64,000 nt of DNA from Magnolia sinica (Eukaryota > Streptophyta > Magnoliopsida > Magnoliales > Magnoliaceae), in NCBI RefSeq assembly GCF_029962835.1, contig NC_080588.1, positions 62,272,001 through 62,336,000 of the forward strand, given 5' to 3'. The position numbers and the translations under genes were made by a program. Every line of letters starts with the position of its first letter. Position 1 is the first letter of the stretch. Under the pieces are notes generated by a model, which saw only the letters and a list, made by a program, of their open reading frames with translations, was not told where the DNA came from and did not search any database. Shown in pieces: positions 34,995 to 46,375 of this stretch.

Positions 34995-35974
34995 GCATGC
35001 TCACCTATGCATGTGCGCACCTTTGCACACGTGTCATGGGTGTCGAATCTGAACGGTCCATAAGATGCGGAATTCCATGAAACCTTAGGGGTGAATTTTC
35101 ACTCTGATCTAAGATTCTGATGGACCATAGCAAAGAGAAATTCAAATTAGAAGAAGAAACTGTTTGCATTTTTCATGGACCACCGAAGTTTCGGTTCAAA
35201 GTAAAAATTGGTACCAAGGGATTTCAAGAGGTTCTGCTTTATATAGACCGTTCAGATTTTCGAGACTCATCAGATATGATGAGTTCTAAAAAAAGTTCGT
35301 ATGTAGTACGTACGAACTGGTTCGCAGGTGAGCATTCCGCTATATATATATATATAAGTGACTAACATTTATTGTGAATTTGATTCGACACTCATGAAAC
35401 CTTTGCACACGTGTCATGGGTGTCGAATCTGAACCATAAGATGTGGAATTCCATGAAACCTTAAAGGTGAATTTTCACTCTAATCTAAGATTCTGGTGGA
35501 CCATAGCAAAGAGAAATTCAAATTAAGGGAAGAAATTGTTTGCATTTTTCATGGACCACCGAAGTTTTTGTTCAAAGTAAAAATTGGTATCAAGGGGTTT
35601 CAAGAGGTTCTGCTTCATGTGAACCGCTCAGATTTTCGAAACTCATCAGATATGATGTGTTCTAAAAAAAGTTCATATGTAGTACGTGCAAACTCGGTCG
35701 CAGGTGAGTGTTCCACTATATATATATATATATATACAAGTGACTAACATTTATTGTGAATTTGATTCGCTAATTACAACTGTATAGTTTACCAAAGGTG
35801 ATTTTGCTTAATCCAATGTTCTTCCCACATTAAAAATTCTACTCTCAAAAATGAAATTGGATGGCCAACATACTATGGTATTTCCATACTTACTATCATT
35901 ATGTGATAATGGTGTTAATTCCATACCATTTAATACAATTCCATACCATTTAATCCCATAGACCAAATAGACCT
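34745..35974. mobile_element. Harbinger/Tourist-like element, interrupted
   Basis: Left end AGGGCGTTTGGCGCGTGG, right end CCATAGACCAAATAGACCT, imperfect inverted repeats of the GGGC.TGTTTGG type, flanked by TTA on both sides (34742-34744, 35975-35977). The interior has GGTATTAGATAGGATAGG on the left and CCATACCATTTAATCCC on the right. It is interrupted at about 34966-35760 by an AT run and the 380-bp tandem duplication. Assignment to the superfamily is by end sequence and 3-bp duplication only. Confidence 0.6.
35021..35770 (+). repeat. 380-bp direct tandem duplication, two copies
   Basis: Unit 1 (35021-35400) and unit 2 (35401-35770) both begin CTTTGCACACGTGTCATGGG and end with an AT run then AAGTGACTAACATTTATTGT. 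They differ by scattered substitutions and small indels. Matching open frames of 81 and 83 codons appear in both, but they are translations of a repeat whose third relative near 30000 is not open, so they are not called genes. Confidence 0.9.
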
Positions 35975-36044
35975 TTATTGCCAGCCCAAAATGATGTACG
36001 TGTCTTACATGCCGATTATCCATTGATTTGGCCAAATTATTTTA

Positions 36045-36280
36045 TCCATATGAGCCCAAAAATGCAGATCTAAATCTCATGTAAACCAAAGTACAGGAAA
36101 TAAAAACTTTATAACAGCCAGGAAAGTTTTGAATTAGCTAACTTTTATATAATCCTTTCATCTAGGTCTTCGTAACTTTAGTATTTTAGACGCATGCTTT
36201 AAAATGATCTAGAGAAATGGATGGACTACGTGGATACGAGACACATACATCATCTTGGCCCCCAGTCAGGGAAGCCGCTC
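36045..36280. mobile_element. Degenerate foldback MITE fragment
   Basis: AAAATGCAGATCTAAATCTC on the left; on the right AAATGGATGGACTACGTGG, ACACATACATCATCTTGGCC. These are family arm motifs without complete termini. Confidence 0.55.
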
Positions 36281-37160
36281 CCACTTTTCTGGGGTGAAAA
36301 CAACCAGCGCAGAATAGAATCGTGGATGCAATGCAACGTGGCAGGGGTGGGTTGCTAAAACATATCCCACTTTTCAGGATTGAAAAACCACTTGCATCCC
36401 TGTCCACATAGGAATTGTTTGAGTAGTGCTGTCAGATTCCCATTTTGTAGTGGTTGGATGAACCATGACCCACCATGATCCATTCTCAAATGAAAGTGGA
36501 CCATTGGCGAATTTCCCTTTTGAAACATCCTTTTCCAGGGCAGAGATGGAAAGATCAGGAGTTTCCTATTGAACATTTTTTGGAGTATGGTCCACATCGG
36601 GGCCCAACGGACAGATGATCTGGATCACCAAACCATTGGGCCCACTCGTAGAATCTGAAATCCAGAGTATACTGCAAATGTCCTGGGAACGAGGATCATA
36701 TAATTTCAATTTTCCGCACTAATCATGGCAGACTATTTCAGTGGCACATGATAGCAAAAATCTTCTCTTAGGGAGAGCTGTATTTCTACTTCATACGTGG
36801 CAGGGTTATCTTTCAATCAGGATCGTTTATCTATTTGAATCTATTATGGATGGAAATTGGTTAAAGATAGGCATGGAGTGGATGATCCTACCGTCTAAGC
36901 TACGGTCTTTAAATCAACAGTAGTAAAGAAACCAGTTATGGTCTACATTGCCGATTAAAAGTAAAGGTATGTGACGGCTATGATCTTCCTAAAAGTATGA
37001 TATTCAAAATATCATCCATCCATAATGAGGCCCACTATTTAGACAGTTCAGATTGATGGACAAGCCTGCCACTTATGATGTATAGAGATGGTGCTGGCAT
37101 ATTCGGAATCTTCCAGTCCTACTGTATCATCTCTACCCCTTTGGTTGAGTGGACATGAAT
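36281..37160. other. Intergenic stretch
   Basis: No gene or bounded element recognised. Confidence 0.4.
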
Positions 37161-37724
37161 CGTCCGTGCCCCTGCCAACAGGAAGTTTCTGTAGGCAGAT
37201 GTTATATGGCCCACCTCAATATCCATATGACATCCACTCCGTTCATCCACGTCTGTGGATCATGTTAGTATACCAGACAAAAAATAAGAGAGATCCAATG
37301 CTCAAATAGGACACACGAAAGGTAACAACTGAGATGAAACTCCAACTGTTCAAACCATCATGGCCCAACGTGATATTTACATGCCATCCAGGACGTTTAT
37401 AAGGTTATTGACACTGGGATAAACTGAAACCCACCGTTCAAACCATCATGGCCCACCGTGATTTTTATATGCCTTCCAAAACGTTCATAAGGTTATCACG
37501 ATTTGGATGAGCTGAAAACACGAACGGTTTCAACGGTGGGCGTTCTATTCCCAATGTTTTCTGTGGCAAAGCCCACTTGAGTTCTCGATCTGCTTCACGT
37601 CTGGGATCACATCTTACCCTGAGCTGGCAAAACGAATGGACGGAGTGAATGTCACACAGATATTTCGGTGGACCCCACATAGCTTCCGCCCACAGGAACT
37701 TCATGTTAGCAGAGGGCACAGGCA
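37161..37724. mobile_element. Foldback MITE, CAGGAAGTTTCTG variant
   Basis: The left arm CCAACAGGAAGTTTCTGTAG and GACATCCACTCCGTTCATCC pair with right-arm CACAGGAACTTCATGTTAG and GAATGGACGGAGTGAATGTC. The central part has a tandem duplication of about 82 bp (37356-37437 and 37438-37519) starting AACCATCATGGCCCA. Ends are approximate and no target duplication was resolved. Confidence 0.7.
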
Positions 37725-38295
37725 AGTCAAGTTCTGTTGAGGTGGCCTTTTCTATGGTCAATACAGAGATTTTAGCCAAGAAAATGTTTCTATGCAACTA
37801 GCTGTAAAATAGACCATCAGTGCAGTCCCCTTTTTCCGATCTAACCGTCCAACTGGTGTCCCCTTTTTGTTGTAACCATCCATTTTGGTGGCAAGGATCA
37901 TATGGTTAGGTTCCTTAGATCAACATATTCAAAGATGAAGCCCTCGTTCTATAGCACTAAGATTTGACCTTTCTCACAATAACTTATCTGAGACATCCAG
38001 GTGGACATGGAAAGAACGTTTGACTGGATAGACGGTCCAGATCAATGATCAGATAGTCCATATGTCTAATAAATCTGGTTTGCACCACAATACAATGCAA
38101 ACTAATTGCACAGAAACATTTCCTAAAATGTTAATAAAAAGAACGAATACATTGCAAGCAATTGAGTATTGAAAGAGACATTCCATCACATAGATGGGGC
38201 CCACCGATCAAGTGCTAAGCGTAGTTATCAGCCACCTAATAGCAGATCGGAGCATAGAATCCAAAACGGAGTAAAAAATTGTATTATAAAATATA
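37725..38295. other. Intergenic stretch
   Basis: No supported feature. Confidence 0.4.
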
Positions 38296-38687
38296 GAGCT
38301 TTTTGCTAAGCCCACACGCGTGTTCGAGGCAGGTCATGTGCACGCCACACGTGCCATAATCACACATTGGCACGAGAAACAATCCATTCATTAGAGGGGT
38401 ATCATTGCTCTCATCCAAGAATCAGGTCCGTCCAACTTGTCAGGTGGGCGACATGTTAACAAGTGTACGGTTGAAAAAAATTGTATGAAGTTTTCTAAAC
38501 AATCGAACTGTTTCTAACATCGTGGCCCATCTGATGGATGAAGGAGATATATTTTTCGGCAAGAACATCTATAACGTCAGACCTACCTGACGAACGGCTT
38601 GGATATTGCATCTTTCAACCACACAGGTATATTTGATGGTGTGTGCATGACCTGCGATGTACAGGTCGTGTTGGCTTAGCAAAGCTC
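38296..38687. mobile_element. MITE with GAGCTTTTTGCTAAGCC ends
   Basis: A 392-bp element whose inverted ends extend about 50 bp: GAGCTTTTTGCTAAGCCCAC...GGCAGGTCATGTGCACGCC against GTGTGCATGACCTGCG...TTGGCTTAGCAAAGCTC. Flanks TAAAATATA (38287-38295) and TAAAATATG (38688-38696) are a 9-bp target duplication matching at 8 of 9. Duplications of 9 bp are the Mutator-like signature. No coding capacity. Confidence 0.85.
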
Positions 38688-38956
38688 TAAAATATGAGAG
38701 AAGTGATAACGTGGAATGCTGAACTGTTTGCTGCAATAAATGAGTTAAAATGGTTCGATAATCTCATGGGGGCATTTGGCTTTCTTCTGTTGGGAACCAA
38801 CGTTTTGGTGGGCCCCACAATGCCCCCCACTTTATCACGCCAAGTGTAGTTTAAAGACGAGTCATGCCATCGTGCATGGACCCCACAATGTCAAGTGTAG
38901 TTTAATCATGATCAAAGCAGTGCAACAGATAGAGACCCACCCCTCAAGTGCTGATG

Positions 38957-39450
38957 GTCGATGATGGAAAAAGCTTTGTCGGGCCACCATGATATATGTG
39001 TTTTATTCGTGCTGTCCATCCATTTTTCCAACTCATTTTAGGGCATGAGCTAAAAAATGAGCCAGATCTAATTCTCAGGAGGACCATACTTCAGGAAAGA
39101 GTGATGATTGAATGCCCACTATTAAAAACTTCACGGGGCACAAAAGTTTTGGATTAAGCTGATATTTGTTTTTTCATTGATTTTACATTTCATCTAATTT
39201 TATGTTACCTAATCAACATGTTAGAACGAAAATAAACATTACAGTAAGCCTTATTATGTTACCTAATCAACATGTTAGAAAGAAAATAAACATTATAGTA
39301 AGCCTTAAGAAGCTTTTAATGGTGGCCGTTCAACCATCACTTCTTCTTAGGTGTGGTTTAGCTGATATTATTTTTCGTCCCATGCTCTAAAATAATCTAG
39401 AAAAATAGATAGATATGTAGGTAAAATACATACATCATGGTAGACTCCAC
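38957..39450. mobile_element. Foldback MITE with an internal 52-bp duplication
   Basis: Left arm CGGGCCACCATGATATATGT, TGCTGTCCATCCATTTTTCC; right arm AATACATACATCATGGTAGA. In the centre a unit of about 52 bp (TTATGTTACCTAATCAACATG...) occurs twice in tandem (about 39200-39251 and 39252-39304). Outer ends are decayed. Confidence 0.7.
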
Positions 39451-40114
39451 ATATATAAGAGGAAGCATGACTACTTGATATTCTGACATATGACTGGGAC
39501 TTGAAAATTATACACATGGCGTACACTAATTTAAATTAATCCAATTAAATTGTTGAACCCATTGTTATTAAATCAGTCTCAAAATCAGATTAGTTGAGAA
39601 ATCCTCCTCCGATCCATTAAAAATTATCTATTGAAACAGATACTTATCAATTTTAACCATGAAATAATTAAATGCATGCCCATACATCAAATGGCCAGTT
39701 AATCAAATAAAGCATAATTTTTGGTCCATGATACATGCTGGGACCCATAATTTCCAGAGATTAATTTAAAACAATTACAAGCCAACTATACAATTCTAAG
39801 TAACTTATAAGTGCCTGCGTATCAGTGATCACGCTCAGCCAGAGTATCGGAGTCTCTCTGGACTATCAATATTCAAAACATTATTGTAATTTAATTGGCT
39901 TTACCCGCAGGTAGGTGGGCAACGAGATAAGAGCCGCATTGTCATTGGTTCCATCATAATTATGAGATTGTCCAGTCCGTGAGCTTATTTTAGAATCATT
40001 TGATTCCCAACCTACGGACATGCGCATCATCCACGGATTTAAGAGTTTGTACAAGTGGGGCCCATTGTTCCATGACACGTAACCATGGGCCCCACTTGAA
40101 CGCTAGGTTAGTAC
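39451..40114. other. Intergenic stretch
   Basis: AT-rich, no supported feature. Confidence 0.4.
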
Positions 40115-40659
40115 TGAAGCGGATTGGCTGGTGGCGGGCGCACCACCTACCGTTTGGTGTGTTGGTGTCACCTAGTTATATAGGCTCCATCATGATGTAT
40201 CTGTTATATCCACGCGGTCCATTTATTTTGCCTATCATTCGTGGGCATCAACCCAAAAAATAAGGCAGATTCAGAATTTAAGTGGACCATATCAAAGAAA
40301 GCTGTGGAGACAAATATTTCCACCGTTGAAACCTTCCCGTAATGATGGTTATTTGTCATCTAACATATTTGAAAGATCACAAAGACAGGAATGAAGGAAA
40401 AAAGAAAACAAATATCAGATTCATCGATAATTTCTTTGACTCTAAAGAATTTTTCAACAGTAGATGTTCAATTCCCGGCGCTTTCTGTGGTGTGGTCTAC
40501 TTGAGATTTATATCTATATCATTTTTAGCATCAAGCTCTAAAGTAATCGTGCTAAATGCAAGAACAATTTAGATACAAGGCATACATCACGGTATGGCCA
40601 CGTAACTTAGTGACGTCAACCCACTACCAAGTTGGTGGCACACCACACAATCCACTTCT
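40115..40659. mobile_element. Foldback MITE inserted at the edge of another MITE
   Basis: Left end TGAAGCGGATTGGCTGGTGG, right end CACACAATCCACTTCT. The arms include CATCATGATGTATCTG/ATACATCACGGTATGGCC. Flanks GGTTAGTAC (40106-40114) and GGTTAGGAC (40660-40668) are a 9-bp duplication matching at 8 of 9. The right copy runs into the GGAC that starts the next MITE, so this element inserted into the junction of an older one. Confidence 0.75.
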
Positions 40660-40664
40660 GGTTA

Positions 40665-41841
40665 GGACGCGGTTTGGCTGGCTACCCCAACACCTGCTAC
40701 TTAGCTAGTAGAGGTGTACACGAGTAGAACCGAGTTGAGCTTGGCACAGCATGACTCGGCTCAGCCACTAGCTAACCCAGCTTGAATTCAGCTCAACTCG
40801 GTCCTTGAGCCTGATTGGCGAGCTCAACTTGGTTTGGTTAGCAGCTCAGCCTGAGCTGAGTTCGAGCCAAGGTCAAGCCTACGGAGCATTTTCACAAACA
40901 CATAGAGTACACTTTTAATTTTTTACTATATGTAAAACAACAATAGTTGTTTAGAAGTATTTCATCGAACAACTTGTACGGAACATCAAAATTAAGAAAA
41001 AAAGGTATATGTTTCATATACATACCTTCCTTGCCACCGGCCAATACTTTGTAGTGTCATTTCATCAAACACTTGGTGAGCAACATCAATATCAAAGCAA
41101 CCGAGTAACCGAACTGGACCGAGCCGAGTTCAATTCGAGTTGGGCTTTGATCTGAGTGGAGTCGAGATTGGGCAAGTTCAAAGTCGGTTCAAAATTTTTT
41201 TGAGCTCAAAATTTCAGCGCGACTTAACTCGAACTCAGTTTTGAACCGAGTCGAATCAAGCTTTTTTGAGTCGAGTCGAGCGAGCTAACTGAGCTAACTC
41301 GGTTTGTGTACAGCCCTATTAGCTAGTGTCATAGCTCTGTAGGGCCACTATGATGTTTGTGTTTTATCCACGCTATTCATCCATTTTGCCAGCACAGCCC
41401 AAAACTAAGACATTTCTAAATCTCAAGTGGACCATCACAAGAAAACAATGAAGATTGAACGTCCACCATTAAAAGCTACCCAGGGTCCACTGTAATATTT
41501 ATTTGCCACCGTCCGCCATTAAAAGCTACCCAAGGTCCACTAACATTTATTTGCCACGTACCCGACCTATTGATAAAGTCATACAGACTTAGATTGAGGG
41601 AAACACAAATACCAGGCTTGATCCAAAACTCCCCTAACCACCAAAAAAATTTCAATACTATAAGTGTTCAATCCCCACCGTTTCCAATGGTGTAGTCCAC
41701 CTAAGATATGGATCTACCTCATTTTTTGACTGATGCTGGCAAAATAGTTGGACGGCGTAGATTAAACACATCATGGTGGGGCCACATACCTTTGACACCA
41801 GATAGCTGGCTGGTGTTGGGATTACTTGCCAAACCGTGTCC
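40665..41841. mobile_element. Foldback MITE split by a hAT-like element
   Basis: Left end GGACGCGGTTTGGCTGGC (40665); right end TTGCCAAACCGTGTCC (41841). Arms pair across the element (GGGCCACTATGATGTTTGTG with AAACACATCATGGTGGGGCC). Removing the hAT-like insert and one TTAGCTAG copy restores a continuous left arm. A local repeat (CCGTCCGCCATTAAAAGCTA...) occurs near 41470 and 41508. Confidence 0.85.
40709..41318 (-). mobile_element. hAT-like non-autonomous element, copy 2
   Basis: Ends TAGAGGTGTACAC and GTACAGCCCTA; perfect 8-bp duplication TTAGCTAG (40701-40708, 41319-41326). Arms are rich in CGAG/CTCG words. The core, read on the minus strand, has two stretches resembling GTTGCTCACCAAGTGTTTGA that also occur in the copies at 42949, 44750 and 58697. 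No transposase. Confidence 0.92.
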
Positions 41842-41855
41842 ATCCAATCCGCACG

Positions 41856-41858
<3 letters not shown>

Positions 41859-41898
<40 letters not shown>
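41859..41898. repeat. AT microsatellite
   Basis: About 20 AT units shortly after the end of the foldback MITE. Confidence 0.95.
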
Positions 41899-41901
<3 letters not shown>

Positions 41902-42012
41902 TCTGATCGTTGATTGATGATAAACAACATCGAGATTGTTTCATCAGATGCAATACGCACAGTCAAATCTTCGAATGGGCCTTACGTACACGTATGTCTT
42001 CTCACAAATGCA

Positions 42013-42425
42013 GACGCGGATTGCCTGGGAAAGCCTTTGGCAGCAACATCCTGCAAGGGGAAGCTAGGTGGGCCGCTGGTGATGTTTGTAATAAATCTAT
42101 CACATCCATTCATTTTTCCAAATCATGTTAGAACATGGGCTAAAAAATTAGTCAAATCCAAAACTCAAATGACCGCATGACAGGAAACAATGAAAATTGA
42201 ACATTCCCATTGAAACATTCGTGGGCCACAGACTTTTCGATTAGGATATTATTTTTGTGCTTTCAGTTCATCCCAGTAATAATAATCTTATGAACGGTAT
42301 GGATGGCATGTAAACACCACGGTGGACTTCAGAAAAGTTTTAACAGTAAACATTTCTCTGCCTACTTTTTTCTGTCGGTGGGCTACTTAGAGTTTTAAAT
42401 CCACCTTGTATTTAGGCCCATGTAC
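42013..42425. mobile_element. Foldback MITE, right terminus decayed
   Basis: GACGCGGATTGCCTGGGAAA at the left is the family start. The interior has ACATCCATTCATTTTTCC, TGACCGCATGACAGGAAACA and the inverse-type GCCTACTTTTTTCTGTCGG. The right end is not intact. Confidence 0.65.
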
Positions 42426-42806
42426 TAAACCAAGCCGCGGTTTAGAAAGCAATGCCACCGGTCCATAAGCAATCGAGACTTTCAGCCTTATTGGCTTGAT
42501 TTTCGGACTAGGTAATATGTAGGTTGGTCCTACGGACGATGCACCACTTGCATTTCCTGCACATGTAACCCTAAACTCTGTAGGCCCGGCTTTGATGTCT
42601 ATGTTATTATATCCACTCTCATATATCGGTTAAGCCAGCCTGTGATAGGATGTGATTTAAATTTCAATTAGCCACAATACAAGAAAGAATGCGATTTAAA
42701 TGCTAGTAATGCTAGTCATCACCCAATTTATTTTAGGACGACGGATTTGATGGAATATAAAATGTTATAGCGGAACCCAAGAAAGTTACAACCACTAGTT
42801 CTTGCC

Positions 42807-42865
42807 TCTTCTTCTTCTTCTTCTTCCTTATTTATTTATTTATTTATTTATTTTTATTTTTTTGT
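42807..42865 (+). repeat. CTT and TTTA simple repeats
   Basis: A CTT run is followed directly by a TTTA run. Confidence 0.9.
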
Positions 42866-42948
42866 TCGGCCTACTTGAATTTTGAATTTGTCTTGTGTTT
42901 TATTGATGTTTTAAAATTACTTGAAAAAACAGTGAATATAAATATAAT

Positions 42949-43652
42949 TAGGGGTGTACACGAACCAAGCTAGCTTGGTCAACCCACTCGACTCAGCTCT
43001 AAAAAAGTTGAATTGGCTTGGTTTGAAGTTGAGTTCAATCCGAGTCGAGCTGGTTTTTTGAGCTCGAAAATGAGTTTGAGCCGAGTTTGAGCTGTTCGCA
43101 GCTTGACTCGACTCGGTTCGATATATAACTCGAACCCGGCTCAACTCGAATCGACTCAGATCGACTCAATTAAGTAGTATAAGTAAAAGAGCAGAAAAAG
43201 AAGAAGAAATGGGTATTCTCTGATGTTTCAACAGAAATTCCAAAAATGAATATATGTAATTGTAGTAAATGCAAAACAGAAAACAAAGCAATGGATATTC
43301 CCTAATGTTGCTCACCAAGTGTTTGATGAAATGACTCAATGAAGTGTTAGCTAGTGGCAAGGAAGGTATGTTTCATTAAACAAATTCATTTTTTTCTTGA
43401 TTTTGATGTTGCTTACAAGGTATTTGATGAAATACTTGTAAAATCGCTATTAGTGTTTTACATTCACTGAGATTTTGAAGGTGCCATCCATATGTGTTTG
43501 TAAAAATACTGCATAGGCAAACTTGGCTCGATCTTTACTTGTTGGCTCGAATTTGCCTGAGCTGCTGACCGAACCGAGCCGAGCTGGCTAGTCAGGCTTG
43601 AGGACCAAGCTGAGCTGAGTCTCAACTCGGTTCGACTCGATGTACACCCCTA
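42949..43652 (+). mobile_element. hAT-like non-autonomous element, copy 3
   Basis: Starts TAGGGGTGTACACGAACC and ends GATGTACACCCCTA, with a perfect 8-bp duplication AATATAAT (42941-42948, 43653-43660). The core contains GTTGCTCACCAAGTGTTTGA at about 43307 and a related GTTGCTTACAAGGTATTTGA at about 43409. In one frame both read as V/A-H/Y-x-VFDE, similar to the VFDEM stretch of PPR repeats. This is the best preserved copy at the termini. Confidence 0.93.
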
Positions 43653-43919
43653 AATATAATAAGGACATGACAGTGAGCCCTACTTTGCTTAGAGTAATTA
43701 CAAGTGATTTGTAACCGTAGGCTAGAGGCAATTTAGGTCTGTTGCATGTGAGACATTCATGCATGCAAATCTATTAGAAACATCGGGCACAGATCTACTA
43801 ATAACGTGATAAAGGAAATGCTTATACACATCAGTTCGCCATCATGCATAAAAAAGAAACATAAATGAGAGAAATGGTTGAGCAGATGCATTTATTAAAA
43901 GAAGCCAAGTACGTCATCT

Positions 43920-44260
43920 TACTTAAGTGGACCGCACCACTGGAAGCAGCGATAATAACACCCACCATATTGAAACCTTTTTAGAGGCCACTGTGTTTAT
44001 ATTTGCCATCAAAACTGTTCATAACCTCTCCTTCCACAAATATCAGCTTGATTCAAGACTTCTACAGCTCCCAAGAAGTTTTTACTGATACGGGCGTTCA
44101 ATCCCCAATGTGTGGTCTATTTAAAGCCTTGGATCTGCCACATTTTTAGTTTATATTCTAAAATGATCCAGAAAAAATGGTGGACGGCATGGATAAAACC
44201 AATACGTCAAGGTGGGTCCCTCAGATCCCTATCCCTAGGGGCAGATAGGGATTGCCCCCT
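43920..44260. mobile_element. Foldback MITE, partial
   Basis: Family interior (GGACCGCACCACTGGAAGCA, ACTTCTACAGCTCCCAAGAA) and right arm (TGGTGGACGGCATGGATAAA, GTCAAGGTGGGTCCCTC). The left terminal part is missing. Confidence 0.65.
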
Positions 44261-44394
44261 CCCCACTCTGACAAAATTCTGTCCAGCCAAGCCCATGTAA
44301 GGCTCACCTGATCTATGAGTTTTATTGTATTCATTTGTTTTTAAAAATTATTTTAAATATAAGATTTAAAAAATAAATAAATAAATAAAAATCT

Positions 44395-44700
44395 AAAGTT
44401 CAAGTACAACATGCCACGAGAAACAGCTCTGATAATGACACCAACTATTAAAACCTACCTAGGGGCACCTTGATGTTTACTTGCCATCAAACCTACTCAT
44501 AAGCTATGAATATGGCTTGATCCACAACTTCTGCAGCTCCCAGGAAACTTTTAATGGTAGGTGTTCAATTCCCTATGTGCGGTCCATTTACGCTCCAAAT
44601 CTGCCTCATATTTTGGTTTATATCCTTAAAATGATTTGGAAAAAAATAGTGGATGGCATGGATAAAACCCAAATGTCAAGGTGGGCTCGAAAGAGCCCTT
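44395..44700. mobile_element. Foldback MITE, partial, sister of the preceding copy
   Basis: Repeats the interior of the copy at 43920 (ACAACTTCTGCAGCTCCCAG, AGTGGATGGCATGGATAAAA, GTCAAGGTGGGCTC), so the pair is probably one duplicated element. Its right end runs into the next hAT-like copy. Confidence 0.65.
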
Positions 44701-44749
44701 CCTGGACGGATTATCATCCACGCCTGGAAAGACAAAATCCGCTTCCCAA

Positions 44750-45310
44750 GTTAAAGCTCTCGCTTCGACTTGAAAAAGCTGTTTCAACTCGGTTCGTAAC
44801 TTGAAAAAGCTCTTTTCAACTCAGTTTTAAACTGAGTTCGATCCGAGTCGAGCTGATTTTTTTGGGCTCAAAAAAATTTCAAACCGAATTCGAACTTGCC
44901 CAAGCTCGGCTCGACTCGACTCGGATCAAACCAATTCGGTGACTCAGTTACATTGATTTTGATGTTGCTCACCAACTATTTGATGAAATGACTCAACAAA
45001 GTGTGGCTGGTGGCAAGGAAGGTACATATATGAAACAAATACCTTTTTTTTTTCCTTAATTTTTATGTTGTTTACAAGGTGTTTGATGAAATACCTGTAA
45101 AATAACTGCTGCTCTTTTACATCAAGTGAGATTTTGGAGATGCAGGCCATGTGTTTGTGAAAATGCTGCAAGGTGAACTCGGCTCGATGTTAGCTCAAAT
45201 TGGCACAAGCTGCTGGCTGAGCCAAGTTGAGTTTGAGCTGGAGCCAGCAAGTGGCCGAGCCGAATCGAGTTGTGCCAAGCTCGACTCAATTTGACTTGTG
45301 TACACCTCTA
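44750..45310 (+). mobile_element. hAT-like non-autonomous element, copy 4, left end lost
   Basis: The right end TGTGTACACCTCTA matches the family; the left TAGGGGTGTACAC end is absent. The core has GTTGCTCACCAACTATTTGA (about 44963) and GTTGTTTACAAGGTGTTTGA (about 45067). CGAG-rich arms are present on both sides. Confidence 0.8.
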
Positions 45311-45940
45311 TCCCTAGGGCTGTTTGGGAGGGTGGATTTGAAACCCCTTGGTTTTGAAATCCTCACGTTGTACTTGGTACCTTGGATTCAAAATCTCATG
45401 TAATCTTAAAGTACCTATGCATGGTATACTTAGGTAGGGTTTGAATTTAATTACTAAATCAAATTTAATATCTCTAATTAGTTTGCCTATATAATGTTTG
45501 ACACAATGGTTGTAATAAGCCCATTGAAATATATATTTTCCCTGAAAATAATGAAATTCCAAGTTTCGAATGGGCCACAACCATAAAATCACATCCGAGT
45601 GACTAACCAATGATTTTCAACCATTGATTTACATAGACAATGTTTAGATGGCTCGAATCATTGTATTAGAGTAAGTATGGTGATGCAATTGATAAGCTAA
45701 TTGTTTTGGGATATTCTCGTTGGGCTAGGTGCCTAATGGATTAATAGTCTAATGACACACATTTTAAACATGCAACTCTTGGAAGGATTTTAACCTTAGA
45801 TTTCGGACCTCTCTTTTAAGGAATTTTAACCCCTGGGATTTGAAACTCCATTTATTATTTACTTACCCTCTCCATATCTGACTTTACATATGGAGCACAT
45901 GCCAACCCAGTACATGTGTGTGATATCTGAGCCAAGCAAT
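45311..45940. other. Intergenic stretch
   Basis: AT-rich, no supported gene. The first part (GGGCTGTTTGGGAGGGTGG) may be a decayed MITE end; its partner was not found with confidence. Confidence 0.4.
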
Positions 45941-46375
45941 GGTGTCACACGCTGGTGACTCCAACACCAGCCAGCTGGTGTCAAAGATCAGTGCCCTCAC
46001 CACATTGTATTGTGTTTTATGGGGATTGAACGTTGTTATTAAAAACTTTTTGGGGGCCACAAAAGTTTTAGATCAATCAGATATTTGTGTCTTCCCTTCA
46101 TCCAGGTGCATGTTACCTTATGAACGGATTGGATGATAAATAAATATCACCATGGGCCTTAGGAAGCTTTCAACTGTGGATGTCATTGTCCCCACTGTTT
46201 TCTGTGGTGTGGTCCACTTGAGCTTTGGATCTACCTCATTTTTAAGCTCATGCCTCAAAATGAGCTAGAAAAATGGATGGACGGAGTGGATAAAACACAT
46301 ATATCATAGTGGGGCCACAGAACTTTAACATTGGCTAGCTGGCTCGTGTTGGGGTCACCAGCCAAACCGTGTCCC
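45941..46375. mobile_element. Foldback MITE with a deletion in the left arm
   Basis: Left end GGTGTCACACGCTGGTGACT; right end CACCAGCCAAACCGTGTCC. The right arm is complete (ATGGATGGACGGAGTGGATA, TATATCATAGTGGGGCC). The left arm goes from ACCACATTGTATTGTGTTTTA straight to GGGGATTGAACG, so about 100 bp found in other copies is missing. Confidence 0.8.

Noticed and set aside
35120-35747. Two similar 81-83 codon frames, possible duplicated gene
   Set aside because: They lie in a tandem repeat that ends in AT microsatellites; the third relative near 30000 is not open.
45311-45850. Possible MITE with GGGCTGTTTGGGAGGG start
   Set aside because: A matching inverted end and target duplication could not be found.
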